DNA of 64,000 nucleotides from Lentinula raphanica. Taxonomy: Eukaryota > Basidiomycota > Agaricomycetes > Agaricales > Omphalotaceae. A program made the translations under genes and the position numbers. Location: NCBI GenBank assembly GCA_027919835.1, contig JANVFP010000021.1, forward strand, positions 682,001-746,000, written 5' to 3'. Positions 10,698 through 24,900 of this stretch are shown piece by piece. The notes beneath the pieces are model-generated. The model was not told the origin of the DNA. It made no database searches and saw only the letters and a list, made by a program, of their open reading frames with translations. Within the stretch, counting starts at the first letter, position 1; every line of letters starts with the position of its first letter.

Positions 10698-12308
10698 TCA
10701 TTCTTGTCTTTTCTTCTTTCTCCGAGCAGTCAATATGGTCACAGGAGGTGTTGATGTGACCTTGTTCTCGTTCAAGCCATCTTTGTTTTGTGGAAGGGGA
10801 TTGCTGATACATGTGGACCCGTATATAAATGTTTGATAGGTCTCGAGTGATGTTTCTGGTTCCGGAAACGGATTTGGAGAAACATCAGGTACAATCCGTT
10901 TTCCGTTGGCCATTCGCGGAGGAGGTGTGCGAGGAGGTGCAAGAAAAGAAGCGTCCTGTTCGGTCGTGGTGGGATGGGCCTCAGATGAACTCGTTGGAGG
11001 TCTGGGTCGAGGTGCATGTATAACAGGAGCTGGAACGACCGAGATTCCTTCACACAGGCCCCGTATTGTGCCCTCAATCAACTCCGTCGCGCGTATGGCG
11101 CGCTCCCTGGTGGAGAACTCAACGCCTGTCATTAGTGAGGTGATAACGCGTTTGTTCATTTTCGAAGACACCTGTCCCGGCTGTGGGGCAAGAGGTGAGA
11201 CCGCGGAACGCTCATCAGATCCACTTCCATTCCGAAAAGAGGACATCCCTAACGCAAAAAAACCTGTGACTGCACCCGCAACACATTCCTGACGAAAAGA
11301 CATCCTCTCCCAGAATTCGTCCACTGAAACTTTACCGAGTTCTCCAAGAGGACGGTCATCTTTCTCATTGTGGCCGTCTCTTCTCTCATCATCATCATCG
11401 CCATCGTTAGACACGGCCCTGTGATCTTCACCGTGTGAGGTAGAAGACGTCGCTCGTGCACGTTTTCTTGGAGGTGATTTGATGCCTTCGGGTCCTGTGG
11501 TGTATGCTATTTCGTCCATGAATCGTGATTTGGGATCGTCGTCAAAAGATGGGATGAAACATCCCAAATTCCGAGTCTTCTCGGTGTCAAGGTCATTTCT
11601 CGGGCAAGGCAAGGGAATATCGGTCTGGGAATAGGGATGGCCATATGTCCACTGATAACTGTGAGTCACCGGACGTGAAGCATTGACAGGCTTCAGAGAA
11701 TGCTCTGCCTCAATCTCATTATAACCGGGAAGGATATAAAACAATCTGATCACCATTGGTGCGTCAGATCGTTTGCCGCGAGATTCTAATTGGAGAGCAA
11801 CATCAGTAAAGACCCTTTTCCACCAGCCACAAAGCTGGATGTCGCCGAGGGGTCGTTTTCCTGAGAAATCCGCAGAGTTGGGGAAAAGATACTGGGATTG
11901 GGCTCGAGCGAATAGTTGGATCCAAAGATGTTCTGCGGCTATTGGTCGAGTGGTGGGATCTGCGTAGTACAATAGTAGCGCTCGAACCAGTGTGGCGGTT
12001 GGCGAGGGGGAAGTACATTGGCCAGTAGAGTCTACTTTTGAGATGTACAATATGATGCTCGATGTAGATGGCACATGGTACACGCAGGCTTCAATGACTG
12101 TTACCAGTATTCGAGGAGAATCTGGGGTAGATTGCTCTGATAAAAGGATGAGAACATCCTGTAGGTAGGACCTGCATTTTGGCTTGGAAAAGGGAAACAA
12201 AGAGAGATGTTTTCTTGGAGAAGAGACGAGAGCGTGAAGATGAAATTCCCGGACGCCTGGTAGAGCGGTCAAGCTCTTCAAGAGTGCGTCGCGTAGGTTG
12301 ATCGACAT
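10698..12308 (-). CDS. RTT109: Histone acetyltransferase Rtt109
   Basis: Rtt109 acetylates histone H3 (K56, and N-terminal lysines) on newly made histones with chaperones Asf1/Vps75, in the nucleus. The 536-residue frame is a single exon. Family landmarks seen: an N-terminal block on promoter-distal strand pattern ILVTVIEACVYHVP, the AQSQYLFPNSA segment, LESRGKRSDAPMVIRLFYILPGYNEIEAE, YQWTYGHPYS, and the FDDDPKSRFMDEI motif, where the conserved acidic pair and lysine of the catalytic region lie. A low-complexity, acidic insert (about residues 285-330) precedes DEFWERMSFRQECVAGAVTGFF. The C-terminus ends in VTILTARRKKK, resembling the basic nuclear-localisation tail of Rtt109 proteins. Length fits fungal homologues with a loop insert. 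Start is the first ATG of the frame. Confidence 0.9.
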   Translation of the reverse strand: MSINLRDALLKSLTALPGVREFHLHALVSSPRKHLSLFPFSKPKCRSYLQDVLILLSEQSTPDSPRILVTVIEACVYHVPSTSSIILYISKVDSTGQCTSPSPTATLVRALLLYYADPTTRPIAAEHLWIQLFARAQSQYLFPNSADFSGKRPLGDIQLCGWWKRVFTDVALQLESRGKRSDAPMVIRLFYILPGYNEIEAEHSLKPVNASRPVTHSYQWTYGHPYSQTDIPLPCPRNDLDTEKTRNLGCFIPSFDDDPKSRFMDEIAYTTGPEGIKSPPRKRARATSSTSHGEDHRAVSNDGDDDDERRDGHNEKDDRPLGELGKVSVDEFWERMSFRQECVAGAVTGFFALGMSSFRNGSGSDERSAVSPLAPQPGQVSSKMNKRVITSLMTGVEFSTRERAIRATELIEGTIRGLCEGISVVPAPVIHAPRPRPPTSSSEAHPTTTEQDASFLAPPRTPPPRMANGKRIVPDVSPNPFPEPETSLETYQTFIYGSTCISNPLPQNKDGLNENKVTSTPPVTILTARRKKKRQE

Positions 12309-12601
12309 GAACCGAAACGTGGCTTCAATTTCAAATCAAATGGCCGAAAAGCCCCGATCAAGTAACGTGACCGACACGGGGTGGTGACCTGTGACCAATC
12401 GCTTTGACTGTCCTGCCCGGCTCCGTTTGCGCGCCATGTAAACTCTCAAGACTTAGATGATGCTTCAGCTTCAATAATCATACAGGGTATTTATGTAATT
12501 GGGCAGTTAATTGTCCAATGTAATACTAAGTGTACAACAGATGATCGTTATGATCAAGGTATCTCAGTGAGCCTAGTAGTGATTTGAACATTGGAATATT
12601 G

Positions 12602-14911
12602 TCAGTCAAAACACCGCACGTCTTGTGGCTCCTTCTCACCATGAATGATTCCCTCTTGAGTTCCAGGATGGGATGTTCCGATGACGGTGACTACAAGAAC
12701 ACACAGTGAATTTGAGTGCAATCTATACATCATAAAAGGTTTGATACTTACAGATTCCGTATAATCCGTTTTGAAAACCGTATCGGTATGAACAGTGATT
12801 GCTAGACGTGGGCCATCGGACTGAATAAAAGTGTTCTGAGTATCATGAAAGAAGCATCAAGCTCGACAATGATGTCTACCGTGCTAGTGGTCGCTTGTAC
12901 CCGAGAGAGTTGTAGAAAGCTCCCGTCTTGTGGAGAGGCTTTCTCACGTAAAGACTCTCGACTATTGAGCCTGATCACAAACGACTTAATAGTTCAAGAA
13001 TGGCATCATGAGAAACGGGGATACTTACGCAGCGAGGCATGAATTCACATAGCCTGAATAAGATTAGGAGGGTTGAGAATGAGCGGAAAATACAAGCAGA
13101 GGGTCACTTACACTTTCCATCTATCCAGAAAAATGCGAGCCAAACATAGTCATTGGGCATAGTTGCAAACTGAATTCATCCATGACGGTCAATTGTCTGT
13201 ATACCTGCAATAACAGAGGCTTTTCTCACTGTCACCACTATGACGACCCCGATGAGACTACCCCGATAGAAGCCTCGAGTTAATGATTGTTCGAAACGTC
13301 AAATGAAGAAAACTCATACTACCTCGTAATCAATCCGGTGGTCAGACTGTATACGATCAACGTTGATATGAGAGAATCCGTTCTATATCGAGAACTAGTG
13401 AGTGAACGTGCCAGTACGATGAGATCAAAGACCTGCTTTTTGTAGCCTGTTCGACTTTTAGAAAGGTAGAAGCACAAAGACCCGGCGATGATAACATCAG
13501 CTGCAGCTGCACTCCCGATCCCCGCACTCGTAACCCACTGGATGAATTCAGATTCGGGAAGCTTGAACAGTAGAAGAACCACTCTCACTATCAAATTTCC
13601 GAATTCTGTGTTGGACGCAAGTTGGAAACTGGTAAAGAACATTATCATTCGATTAGCGAGTCAGCTGTTTTGGACAACGAGAATCATTCAACCTGTCAAC
13701 AGTGAAAACTATACAAGTTTACCCCACAATGTCAGATAGAGAAGATAAGTTCGATCTACAAGCCACATACCTATGCCCAGAACTGCCAAATTCCAGGAAT
13801 GTACGTGAGTAGTCGTCACATTGTACTCATGTAACAATTACCAAAATGCATGGCAGCCAGGGTGACCTATCAAAGTGATCCGTTCAAAGTGAGGCATTCA
13901 GAAGAACCTCGTCAACCCACGATGACAAAGACCAAATATTTGTTAGAAGACACTACGCCTGTTCTCAGTATCGCATCTGATAGAAATGTGTTTGGTAACA
14001 TACTCAGCCAAACCCTTCGGGCGAAGAAGCTTTGGGATAGAAACGTCAGAAACAGCACCGGCCTTCGTATAGCTGACGTACCATTCAACCAATAGCGCTA
14101 TGACCCCCTACATACCATGGAAGCAGTCAGCTCCTTAATCATTTTTAGATCTGTTGCCTTCTCACATTGCAGTCTGTTTGCAGCTAAACATGACAGGAGG
14201 ATTATTCAGTGTCTCCACTTAGGCTATTCAGGACCAATAACATACTTCCATGCTCCTATGTTGCAGACAATCAGTTGCAGTCAGTCAAAGAACAGACGAA
14301 AAGAACACGGAGCTAACCATGTCAATTGATTCAGCACTGAAGGATTGTTGTAATTCGTTATCAGATACCTAGACGATTGAAAATCGGTTTGGTAACATAT
14401 AAGTAGTAGTCAAAGTTGGATTGAACCTACCAGTAGAGCGCAGTTACACAGAGAGTCAGCTGCACGGTGTCAAAGATACTGCACAAACACATGAACAGCG
14501 ACTACATTAATGATAGGAGTCATACCATAATGCACAGACCTTCCGAAACACCATGAGCCCGATACGCTTCAATCTATAGAGAAGCTCACCAAGAATTTGA
14601 GAAAACGTGCATCCTTGGGATAATTCCTAACATAGAAACATATTCAGCCCCAGACATATTCCAATCGAATTTAGATCATTACCTATAGTAGAGGTATCTG
14701 TGTGATGTTCGATTGTCAGAGACCCACTTGGATGCCAGTTCTATCTATGTCACAAGGAATACCTACACTTGCAGAATCGTAGCGCCGTACAATCTGTACG
14801 ATCACAAAGAGAAGTTAGTTCGATGGAAAGGGGGAACAGAGAATCTTGGATTCTATCTTACGTTGCGCTAACAATGAGTCCTACGAAGGCGCTTCCGTAG
14901 GTCGAGTCCAT
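12602..14911 (-). CDS. DUF6534-type multi-pass membrane protein
   Basis: A family expanded in agaricomycetes, with about seven membrane helices and no known function. The short first exon gives MDSTYGSAFVGLIVSAT, which splices into LYGATILQ. Further exons give WHPSGSLTIEHHTDTST, IFDTVQLTLCVTALYW, YLITNYNNPSVLNQLTW, then the strongly diagnostic cytoplasmic block (GSAAAADVIIAGSLCFYLSKSRTG with YRTDSLISTLIVYSLTTGLIT, about 13320-13520), and near the end YVNSCLA and NSRESL-like segments. Introns number about nine or ten. Start is the ATG at 14909-14911, chosen because it begins the conserved first helix. The hydrophilic tail ends at TGA 12602-12604. Exact internal junctions in 13700-14300 are not resolved. 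Confidence 0.78.
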
Positions 14912-15464
14912 GTTGAAGAGCAGATGCAAGCCCTTCGTGCAGTACGAACGAGCGGGTGGGGGAAGCCAAAGAGCGTGGGGCTTGATTTCAAAGACTTTTT
15001 GAGGCTTGTTGCCAACAGCATCTGTCTGGTTGCGTGCGAAGCCACCCACAGGCCAGCGAATCGGTGCGATGAGAAATCCCCTTGCAGGTGAGTTGTTTGG
15101 GGTTCTAATGTTCAAAAGAGTAAGACTGTTAGTGTTGTATCTATTAAAAAATAAATGCAATATAGCAGTCGTATAGCATACCTACCCCAGAAAGGCTTCG
15201 ACATCCGCAGAAACAGCGATATTTCACTATAAACGAACACAGTTTTCACAGCCAATCGCTCCAAAACGGCTTCAGCGTTATCCGGGATGTTCACACTCGT
15301 CAGATGATGCACTACCAAGTTCCTACGCCGTTCGACCCACCTATAGTAATGACCATATGATCGAAGAAACCGAAAGCAAGGCTGGAAAATTAAAACAATC
15401 GCATTCAGTAATGCTACAACAATGGAGATGTGCGGATGCAAATATTAAAAGTACAGAGAGAGGA
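14912..15464. other. Spacer between DUF6534 gene and cullin
   Basis: Contains the upstream region of the DUF6534 gene. A 109-codon minus-strand frame (15112-15441) is hydrophobic at its C-terminus but overlaps the expected cullin 3' flank and matches nothing I know. No feature called. Confidence 0.4.
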
Positions 15465-18276
<2,812 letters not shown>

Positions 18277-18418
18277 GAGAGGAACAGAGAAAGCCAAGAT
18301 CGCAATTGATCATCAAACTTAGTCACGGTCCGCTTCAAGCTGGGCCGTCGGATGTGCTCGTTATTCTGAACGACCATCATCATCAACTTACATCGTGCGA
18401 CAGCGTGCAGGCCTTGAG
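18277..18418. promoter_or_regulatory. Bidirectional promoter between CUL1 and POP5
   Basis: 142 bp separate the two start codons. No strong TATA box is visible. Shared control of both genes is an inference from spacing alone. Confidence 0.45.
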
Positions 18419-19200
18419 ATGGTCCGCTTCAAGGTATCCTAAACCTCTCTCATAACTCTGACACTCTTCACTGATAACTTCTAGAGAATCGCTGGTTCTT
18501 AGTCGAGTTTTTACCTATTCCTTCCAACGCAAAGATACTTTCCATTCCTTCTACTCAATCAAAACCTGCTGCCCAATTGGAATTGGACGGTAGAAAAATA
18601 CACTCTGCTCTCAAACAGAGTATACTCGCAAACTACGGCGATGTCGGATGGGGAGCAGTCGCGCTAAGCTTGTCTGGTAGGTGAAAGCAAAGGTACAAAA
18701 CACCTTGAAGCGATATCGACCCACCTTTCCAGTCAAATACTGCTCACCTACAACAAACATTTGCATTATTCGCGTTGGCCGGGACCAGCATAACATTGTT
18801 TGGGGTGCGCTCACACTATTAGATGGCCTAGAGGATATGAAATTCATTCCCAACGTGGTGCATGTTTCTGGTAGGTACCAAGATGCTTTCAGCTGTTGCC
18901 CTCCTCGAACTCTGTTCTATTATCTTTCCTCCTCACTCAAACTTTCTCTTTTCTCCTTTTTTCCTGCAGGCACAATCAAGCACTGTCAACTAGCTGCAAT
19001 TGCACATAACAGGACTGTGATAGCTCGATACCGGGCGATGGCGAAAGCTCCTGGTCAGTGTTCACTCTAAGTCCTTGTGTGGCTTTAGTCTCAGTCCCTT
19101 CCACTATTACCTGAATTTTTCTGCAATAGCTGCATATCAAGATTCATACGAAACCTATCTCGAGTCGAGCAATCGAGAGATTGAAGCGCTACAGGATTGA
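18419..19200 (+). CDS. POP5: RNase P/MRP protein subunit POP5
   Basis: Pop5 is a shared protein subunit of nuclear RNase P (tRNA 5' maturation) and RNase MRP (rRNA processing). The first exon is only 15 nt (18419-18433, MVRFK); it joins after an intron ending at 18486 to NRWFLVEFLP, giving the family's classic MVRFKNRW opening. Later exons give ILANYGDVGWGAVALSLS, then YCSPTTNICIIRVGRDQHNIVW, ALTLLDGLEDMKFIPNVVHVSG and TIKHCQLAAIAHNR, and a C-terminal acidic tail ending IEALQD with TGA at 19198-19200. A pyrimidine-rich intron lies at about 18872-18970. Length (about 160-170 residues) fits. Confidence 0.88.
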
Positions 19201-19598
19201 TGTTAGTAGTAAAAGGTGAACTTCGTAGCTGTGTCAATAGGGTGTAAACTAACATATCCAGCAAGTAATTATGTTGATCAATGGACTTATCCTAGTAGTA
19301 TTTCTCACTCAATCGTGTTCATGATGAAACAAAGGTCAACAGAATCTTACAACGACCTAATTATCAGTGGCTACGAGAATTGCTGAAGCCGTGAGGCTTT
19401 GTGAGTCAGAACGATTGGCATCTCAGTGTTGTGCAGGATTTGTGAATGCGGCGAGAGGAGGATCACCACTGAAATGGAGTCTCATTGAAATTGCTGCATT
19501 CGAGGAGTCACCGACTCAGTGTAACTAATCAAATATACAGAATCAGCGCGGGGGTCTGAGGACCCTGAACAAGTAAATCCTGAGTTGTCGAATCTATT
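19201..19598. other. Convergent 3' spacer POP5/COQ5
   Basis: Three-prime flanks of two convergent genes. No frame or repeat worth naming. Confidence 0.4.
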
Positions 19599-20591
19599 TT
19601 ATACCTTGACCCCTGTATGCACACAGGCAACGCCACCCCATAGATTCGTCCATGCACCCCCATCTATGTCTTTACCTGTAACAAATCCTGCGTCTCTGAT
19701 CATCCTTGCAAAGTCTGGCTGGGAAGGGAACTTCCGGATCGATTCGACAAGGTATTGATATGAGGCACGGTCACCAGTCAAAATAGTTCCTAGTAGCGGA
19801 ATGATGTGGAAAGAGTATTGGTCGTACAGCCTGTGAGAGACTATCAGGTGTTATTCGACGACGGAGAAACCTAGATACTGACGTTCCCAAAAGAGGATTG
19901 TCCACTCGACTGAACTCCAGGCATGCAAACGTAGCACCGGGTTTGAGTACACGATATGCTTCTTCTAGCACGGCAGGAATAGAGGTAACATTCCTTATCC
20001 CAAAAGCAATGGTATAAAGATCGTAGGAATTGTCAGGAAACTGTTCAGCAGGAAGAGATTGTGCGTTTGCTTCGTGGAATGATATCTGAGGAGCTTTCGC
20101 AGATATGAGATGCATAGTGCAGAACTTAAGTGAGTTGATGACTCACTATTGTGGTACATAGTCTGCTTGAACCTCCGGAATCCTTCTTTCAACATTTGGT
20201 CATTGATATCCACAACCTCCACGCTTGTTTCTCTGTCTGCATATTTTTCTCTGGCAAAATCTAGAATCCTAAGCGCAATGTCTCCGGTCCCACCAGCGAC
20301 ATCTATACATCTCATCGGACCTCTGCGCCCTGGCTTCAGGTCCCCTACAAATTGGTCTTTCCATAACCGGTGGACACCCATGGACATAGCATCGTTCATT
20401 AGGTCGTATTTCGACGCGACGGAGTCAAATACACTCTTGACCATAGATTCTTTTGCATCTTCAGGTACGGTTTGGAAGCCAAATGAGGTCGTCTTGCGGT
20501 GCGTATCAGAAGAAGAAGAGTTTATGCATCTAACAAAGGTTTTGTTGCGAGCAAAGCATCGTCGAAGGTGGACAGAGGCAGAGAGTGACAT
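19599..20591 (-). CDS. COQ5: Ubiquinone biosynthesis C-methyltransferase COQ5
   Basis: SAM-dependent methylation of 2-methoxy-6-polyprenyl-1,4-benzoquinol in ubiquinone synthesis, on the matrix side of the inner mitochondrial membrane. Seen in order: a basic leader ([17 protein letters not shown]), [34 protein letters not shown] split motif (UbiE/COQ5 motif 1), [16 protein letters not shown] (SAM-binding GxGxG-type loop), [14 protein letters not shown], then after an intron [16 protein letters not shown] and [12 protein letters not shown], and the C-terminal GRASYQYL-like block ([17 protein letters not shown]) with [12 protein letters not shown]. Start is taken at 20589-20591; Mets at 20612 and 20669 are in frame, and the downstream one gives the best targeting leader. 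Confidence 0.9.
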
Positions 20592-20684
20592 GTTTGAATT
20601 TCGTAAGCGCATTTGTTGCACATCTTTGTCAATCACATGACCCTTCCACTTCTCTTTCACACTTAGCACTAAGCTTCGGTCGCG
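20592..20684. promoter_or_regulatory. Very short bidirectional promoter COQ5/FCF2
   Basis: Only 93 bp between the chosen start codons of a mitochondrial gene and a nucleolar gene. If COQ5 starts at the upstream Met (20612 or 20669) the spacer shrinks further, which argues mildly for the downstream start. Confidence 0.4.
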
Positions 20685-21880
20685 ATGTCTGTCAAAGGCA
20701 AAGAAAGGGCAGAGACAATAGGTAACTCATCGTAGCAAAAGGGATATCCTTGCGCTCCTGACGCGGCTTTGGATCGACAGAAGAATCAAGCGATTCGGAT
20801 TCAGACGAACACTATGATTCTTCCTCAAATTCTTCCGAAGATGAAGAATCAATAATAACACAGGAATATCTCGACTCTTTGTTGGAAAAAGCTAGGAAGA
20901 ATGCCGATCTCCTTGAGGAAAAGGAAAAAGCGGCAAGGGAGGCCCAGCAGGATAAGGAAGACGTTCTCGTTCTCGAGAAAGAAGACTCTCAGCCGTATGT
21001 TCCTATGTATCGAAGCGACTGGTCGTTCTGACTCGTTATTTCCCTATCTTTGTGTGTGCTCTATGCTCCTCATACTTTCACGCAGTGCTCTTCCTGCTCT
21101 CGATCCTGGAAAGCTCCCTCCATCGTATTTCACGTTCTCTTCCACGTCCTTCTTCCGAGCGGAGACCAACAAATCGAACAATGGGAATACTAGCCAACCC
21201 TCAAGCGCAAGTCCAAATTCTCTGTCTCGAAACCCTATTGTCGAGTCAGCAGAATCAGCATTAGCAAAGGCAGCCTCATCATCCGCTTTACCTCTCCCTA
21301 CCTTCCATACTGAAAAAGCGCTCACAAAGAAGCAGAAGAAGGAGGTGGGTCAATCATTCACATCGATATCTTATCTGTTTCATCCACTCATTTGTTTATC
21401 GTCGCAGCTGAAGAATAGGACTGCTGGTCCCGACTGGTTCGATCTCCCAGCTCCCTCAGAATCAGACCTGCCTCGACTCTACCGTGAAGTAGAAGCCCTC
21501 CGACTGCGAAACCAACTGGATCCCAAAAGGTTCTACCGAAAAGAAGAGGGCGAAGGGAAGGGAATAAAAGGGCTCCCAAGACATTTTGCAGTACGCTCCT
21601 CTTTGAATGACTCCGTCATTAATCTGATTCTTGTCTGTGATGTTAGATTGGAAAAATCATCACAACGGACACACCATTCGGTGGTGCAAGTGGAGATAAC
21701 CTCACTCGCGCGGAGCGCAAGAGGACGTTGGTTGATGAACTCGTTGACGATGCTGAGATGAAAAGATATGCCAAAAGGAAGTTTGAGGATTTACAAAAGT
21801 TAGAGGAGCTAGAGGGAAGAATACGAAAAATGCTAGGAAGAGAAAACCAAAATGGTGACACAAAAAGGTTCGTAATTTGA
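20685..21880 (+). CDS. FCF2: Pre-rRNA processing factor FCF2
   Basis: Nucleolar protein needed for early cleavages of pre-rRNA on the 40S pathway (Fcf2 domain). Exon 1 gives MSVKGKERAETI; exon 2 is an acidic, serine-rich stretch followed by a helical ITQEYLDSLLEKARKNADLLEEKEK segment. The conserved Fcf2 core begins KKQKKELKNRTAGPDWFDLPAP and continues through LRLRNQLDPKRFYRKE, LPRHFAIGKI (across an intron near 21590-21650), TPFGGASGDNLTRAERKRTLVDELVDD and AEMKRYAKRKFEDLQ. Stop TGA is at 21878-21880, only 30 bp from the stop of the convergent ABC gene, so the transcripts very likely overlap. Confidence 0.9.
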
Positions 21881-21910
21881 AATATATATCGTCTCAAAGC
21901 CTCACAAAGC

Positions 21911-24900
21911 CTACTTTACCATCCTATACAGCTCTGCCCGATCCGCGCTTTCGTCCACAAGACTACGGAACATTCCTCCTTCCTTCTCGACTAGCTTCTT
22001 CGGAGAATCAAATTCGACCTATGAACGATTCACTCAGTCAGCCAATCTATCACAAGGAATGGAACTTCTCACAATTTTGCCATCGTCGAGCACCATCTGC
22101 AAAAACTCATGAATGTTAGGCCAACATTCCACGAGCAAAATTGCTTACTATCTTATCATAATCCATAACTGTCGCTAGCCTATGAGCCACAGTGATCAGT
22201 GTTACATCGTTGCCCAGTTCGTGCCTCAGAGTCTCCTGGATGATAGCATCCGTTCTATGATCTGCCAAAGACTTGGGATCTTATTTGGTGATCTCTATGC
22301 AAGCCCCGCTTACCTATGGAGGATGTAGCTTATAGCCAGAAGTCTGAGTCAACCCTGCGGCAACTCAATCGGAAGGTTGGCCTTACCTTCATCAAATATC
22401 AGCAGCTTGCTTCTTCGAACAATAGCCCTCGCAAGGGCAATTATCTGTCGTTGACCGACCGACAGATTGCTGCTTCCGCCTCCTCTGATCTCGCTGTCGA
22501 GACCAAGTCTGTTCGAATCGTCTTCACTTTGAAGAGCGAATAAGCCTGCTGAACGAAGGGCGTCATTCAGTCGGGAATCATCATGCTCCGAGAATGGGTC
22601 CAAGTTTGATCGAAGGGTGCCGCTCTGAAGCTCGGGCTACGAAACACTTCCGCTAAATAACTTGTACAGAAGACAAGGCGCGGACTCACAACTTGAGGTG
22701 TAATTGTGATATTCGACCGCAACGCATCCAGGTTGATTTTATCAGTTGAGATCCCGTCATATATCATTTTCCCAGTAGTCGGAATAGCGCGGAGAAGGGC
22801 TAAGGTCAAAGAGCTCTACAGAAAATTTCAAGCCTCGACACTCAGATAATTGGGAAAAACAATGTGCTTACCTTTCCAGAACCAGTTCTACCGACTGAGG
22901 ATGTGGATTGGCCATTAGTGTACAGGAGCTTGTGCGATATGACATTACTCGCCTATACCAATGTGCTCCCCAGACCGAACAGAGAATGTCAAGTCATGTA
23001 GCACTTCTGGTCCATCCTGGGTGGTGACCTCATGATTAGGAGAGTATCAGACACGAGCTTATCACCACTTACTCTGGAGTATCTTGCACAAAGACGCTCT
23101 ACTTCGAGACTACCACTGGCAGGCCAATATGCCGGTGGTATACCTTCCGAAGTAGGTTGCTCCTCATGCTCGATATCGATGTAGTGCTTGATCCGCTCCA
23201 AACTGATAGTTCAGTTGAGCCTCATTGTATACAGATGAGAGTTGTTAAGAGTTACCTGTTGGCTTCAATCTCGGTCGCGTTATACAATCGGACCCAAGCT
23301 AAACTCAAAGCTGTGAACCTCACTGTAACATCAAAATTTTGTGAGTAGGATCCTCAGTTTATCGCACAATTCAACTTCACCTGCCATAGTCACTGAGAAT
23401 CCTGTATTTGCAGCGCTGACCCCACTATTTCCATAAACCAAATATGCACCAAGTGCGGCAGTGAAGATACCAGACAGAGCATCCACACGTATACCGATCC
23501 ACCTAATGAGCTGGATTCAGAAGTGTACGGTCAGCGACGAGAAATATACACCAACCGATTAGCGTTATACGACGGTATCCCTGGGCGAAACCATTCATCG
23601 ATTCGCAATCGGGCTTCTCGGAGAAACATATCTTGGGCCCCATACGCCCGAATGGACACTATGTTGAGGTGCGTCATTCAAAGTAGTTCAGAAGTGTATA
23701 AGAGAATGATGTATACCTAGACCTGCTACAGCTGCTGTAAAACTACGTTCCGTGAGTTTTCAGAAGAAGTGTCTGGAAGTATCATACTGACTTCCCCAAT
23801 ATCGGCGCTCTGGAAACCGACATCAACCTCCGCAGTGGAAGCTGAGCGCTGAGATAGACTTGACCGAAGAAACCACCGAGCAATGAAATCGCTATTCCTG
23901 GAAATAGGAATAATGGAGCGAATACTATTATCGAACCTAGGTGGACAATCATTCTCAATGTGATTTCGTTGAGCTGCCAGATTCCGACCGATACTGAATC
24001 GTCGATGCTACGCATATCAGCTGTCGCTCTAGTCATGATTCTTGAAGTGGGGGTTACGTCTAGCCACCTATATCATACATGTGTCAATCATCATCTACCA
24101 AAAGAAAATATCTAGAACCTACCTGAACGTAGAGGTCATGATAGAGTCAATGAACAGTTTGTGCAGGATCTGGCTAGCCCGTATAGAGCCGAGTATCCAT
24201 AGAGCAAATCCACCAGAATACGTTGCCAATGTCAGAACAAGTAACACTAGGTAGATCGATAGGAACCTGCGGGTATTTCAGACTCTAAGCCGGATACAAT
24301 ATTACTGTGACACCATGTAATCCCTTACCATGACACAGACACACTCGATGCCGGTCGTGTTTCGTACTGAGTGGCCCAATATCCCATAAACCAAGACCCT
24401 ACTGCGGAGATTGCGCTACTCAGAAAGAGGAGAGTTACGACAAGCCAAAAAAAGGTGATGGGGTGTTTATTTAGACCACTCATATAGAGTTTGACTGGAT
24501 AAAGGAGTTATGACCATAGTGTCTGAAAATACCGCATCGATATCTGAGCGACTTACAAGCTTTCCAACTGACATGCCCGACTTCCATCTCCTCAGCCAAA
24601 ATCAGAGCCCCGAGCGAAGGACGTGGCTCTTTAGTGGCTGGTTGTTTCGGAGCTTCTTCTTCTTTCTTGGGAGCTTCTGCGTCCAAATGGAGTTGCTTTT
24701 CATCTTCAAGTACTTGAACTGCTAGGAGTGTGTCGCTTGAAAGAACATCGGCAACAGTCCCTTGAGTGATCTCGCCATCTGATGCAATGTGTACAACATG
24801 CCGAGCAAGCGGTCTAACCAATGCGATGTTATGGGTCTACCAGAAAATTGAGTCAACCTTCGAAGGGACCTGGAAAAGTTGAACCTTACAACGAGTAGAA

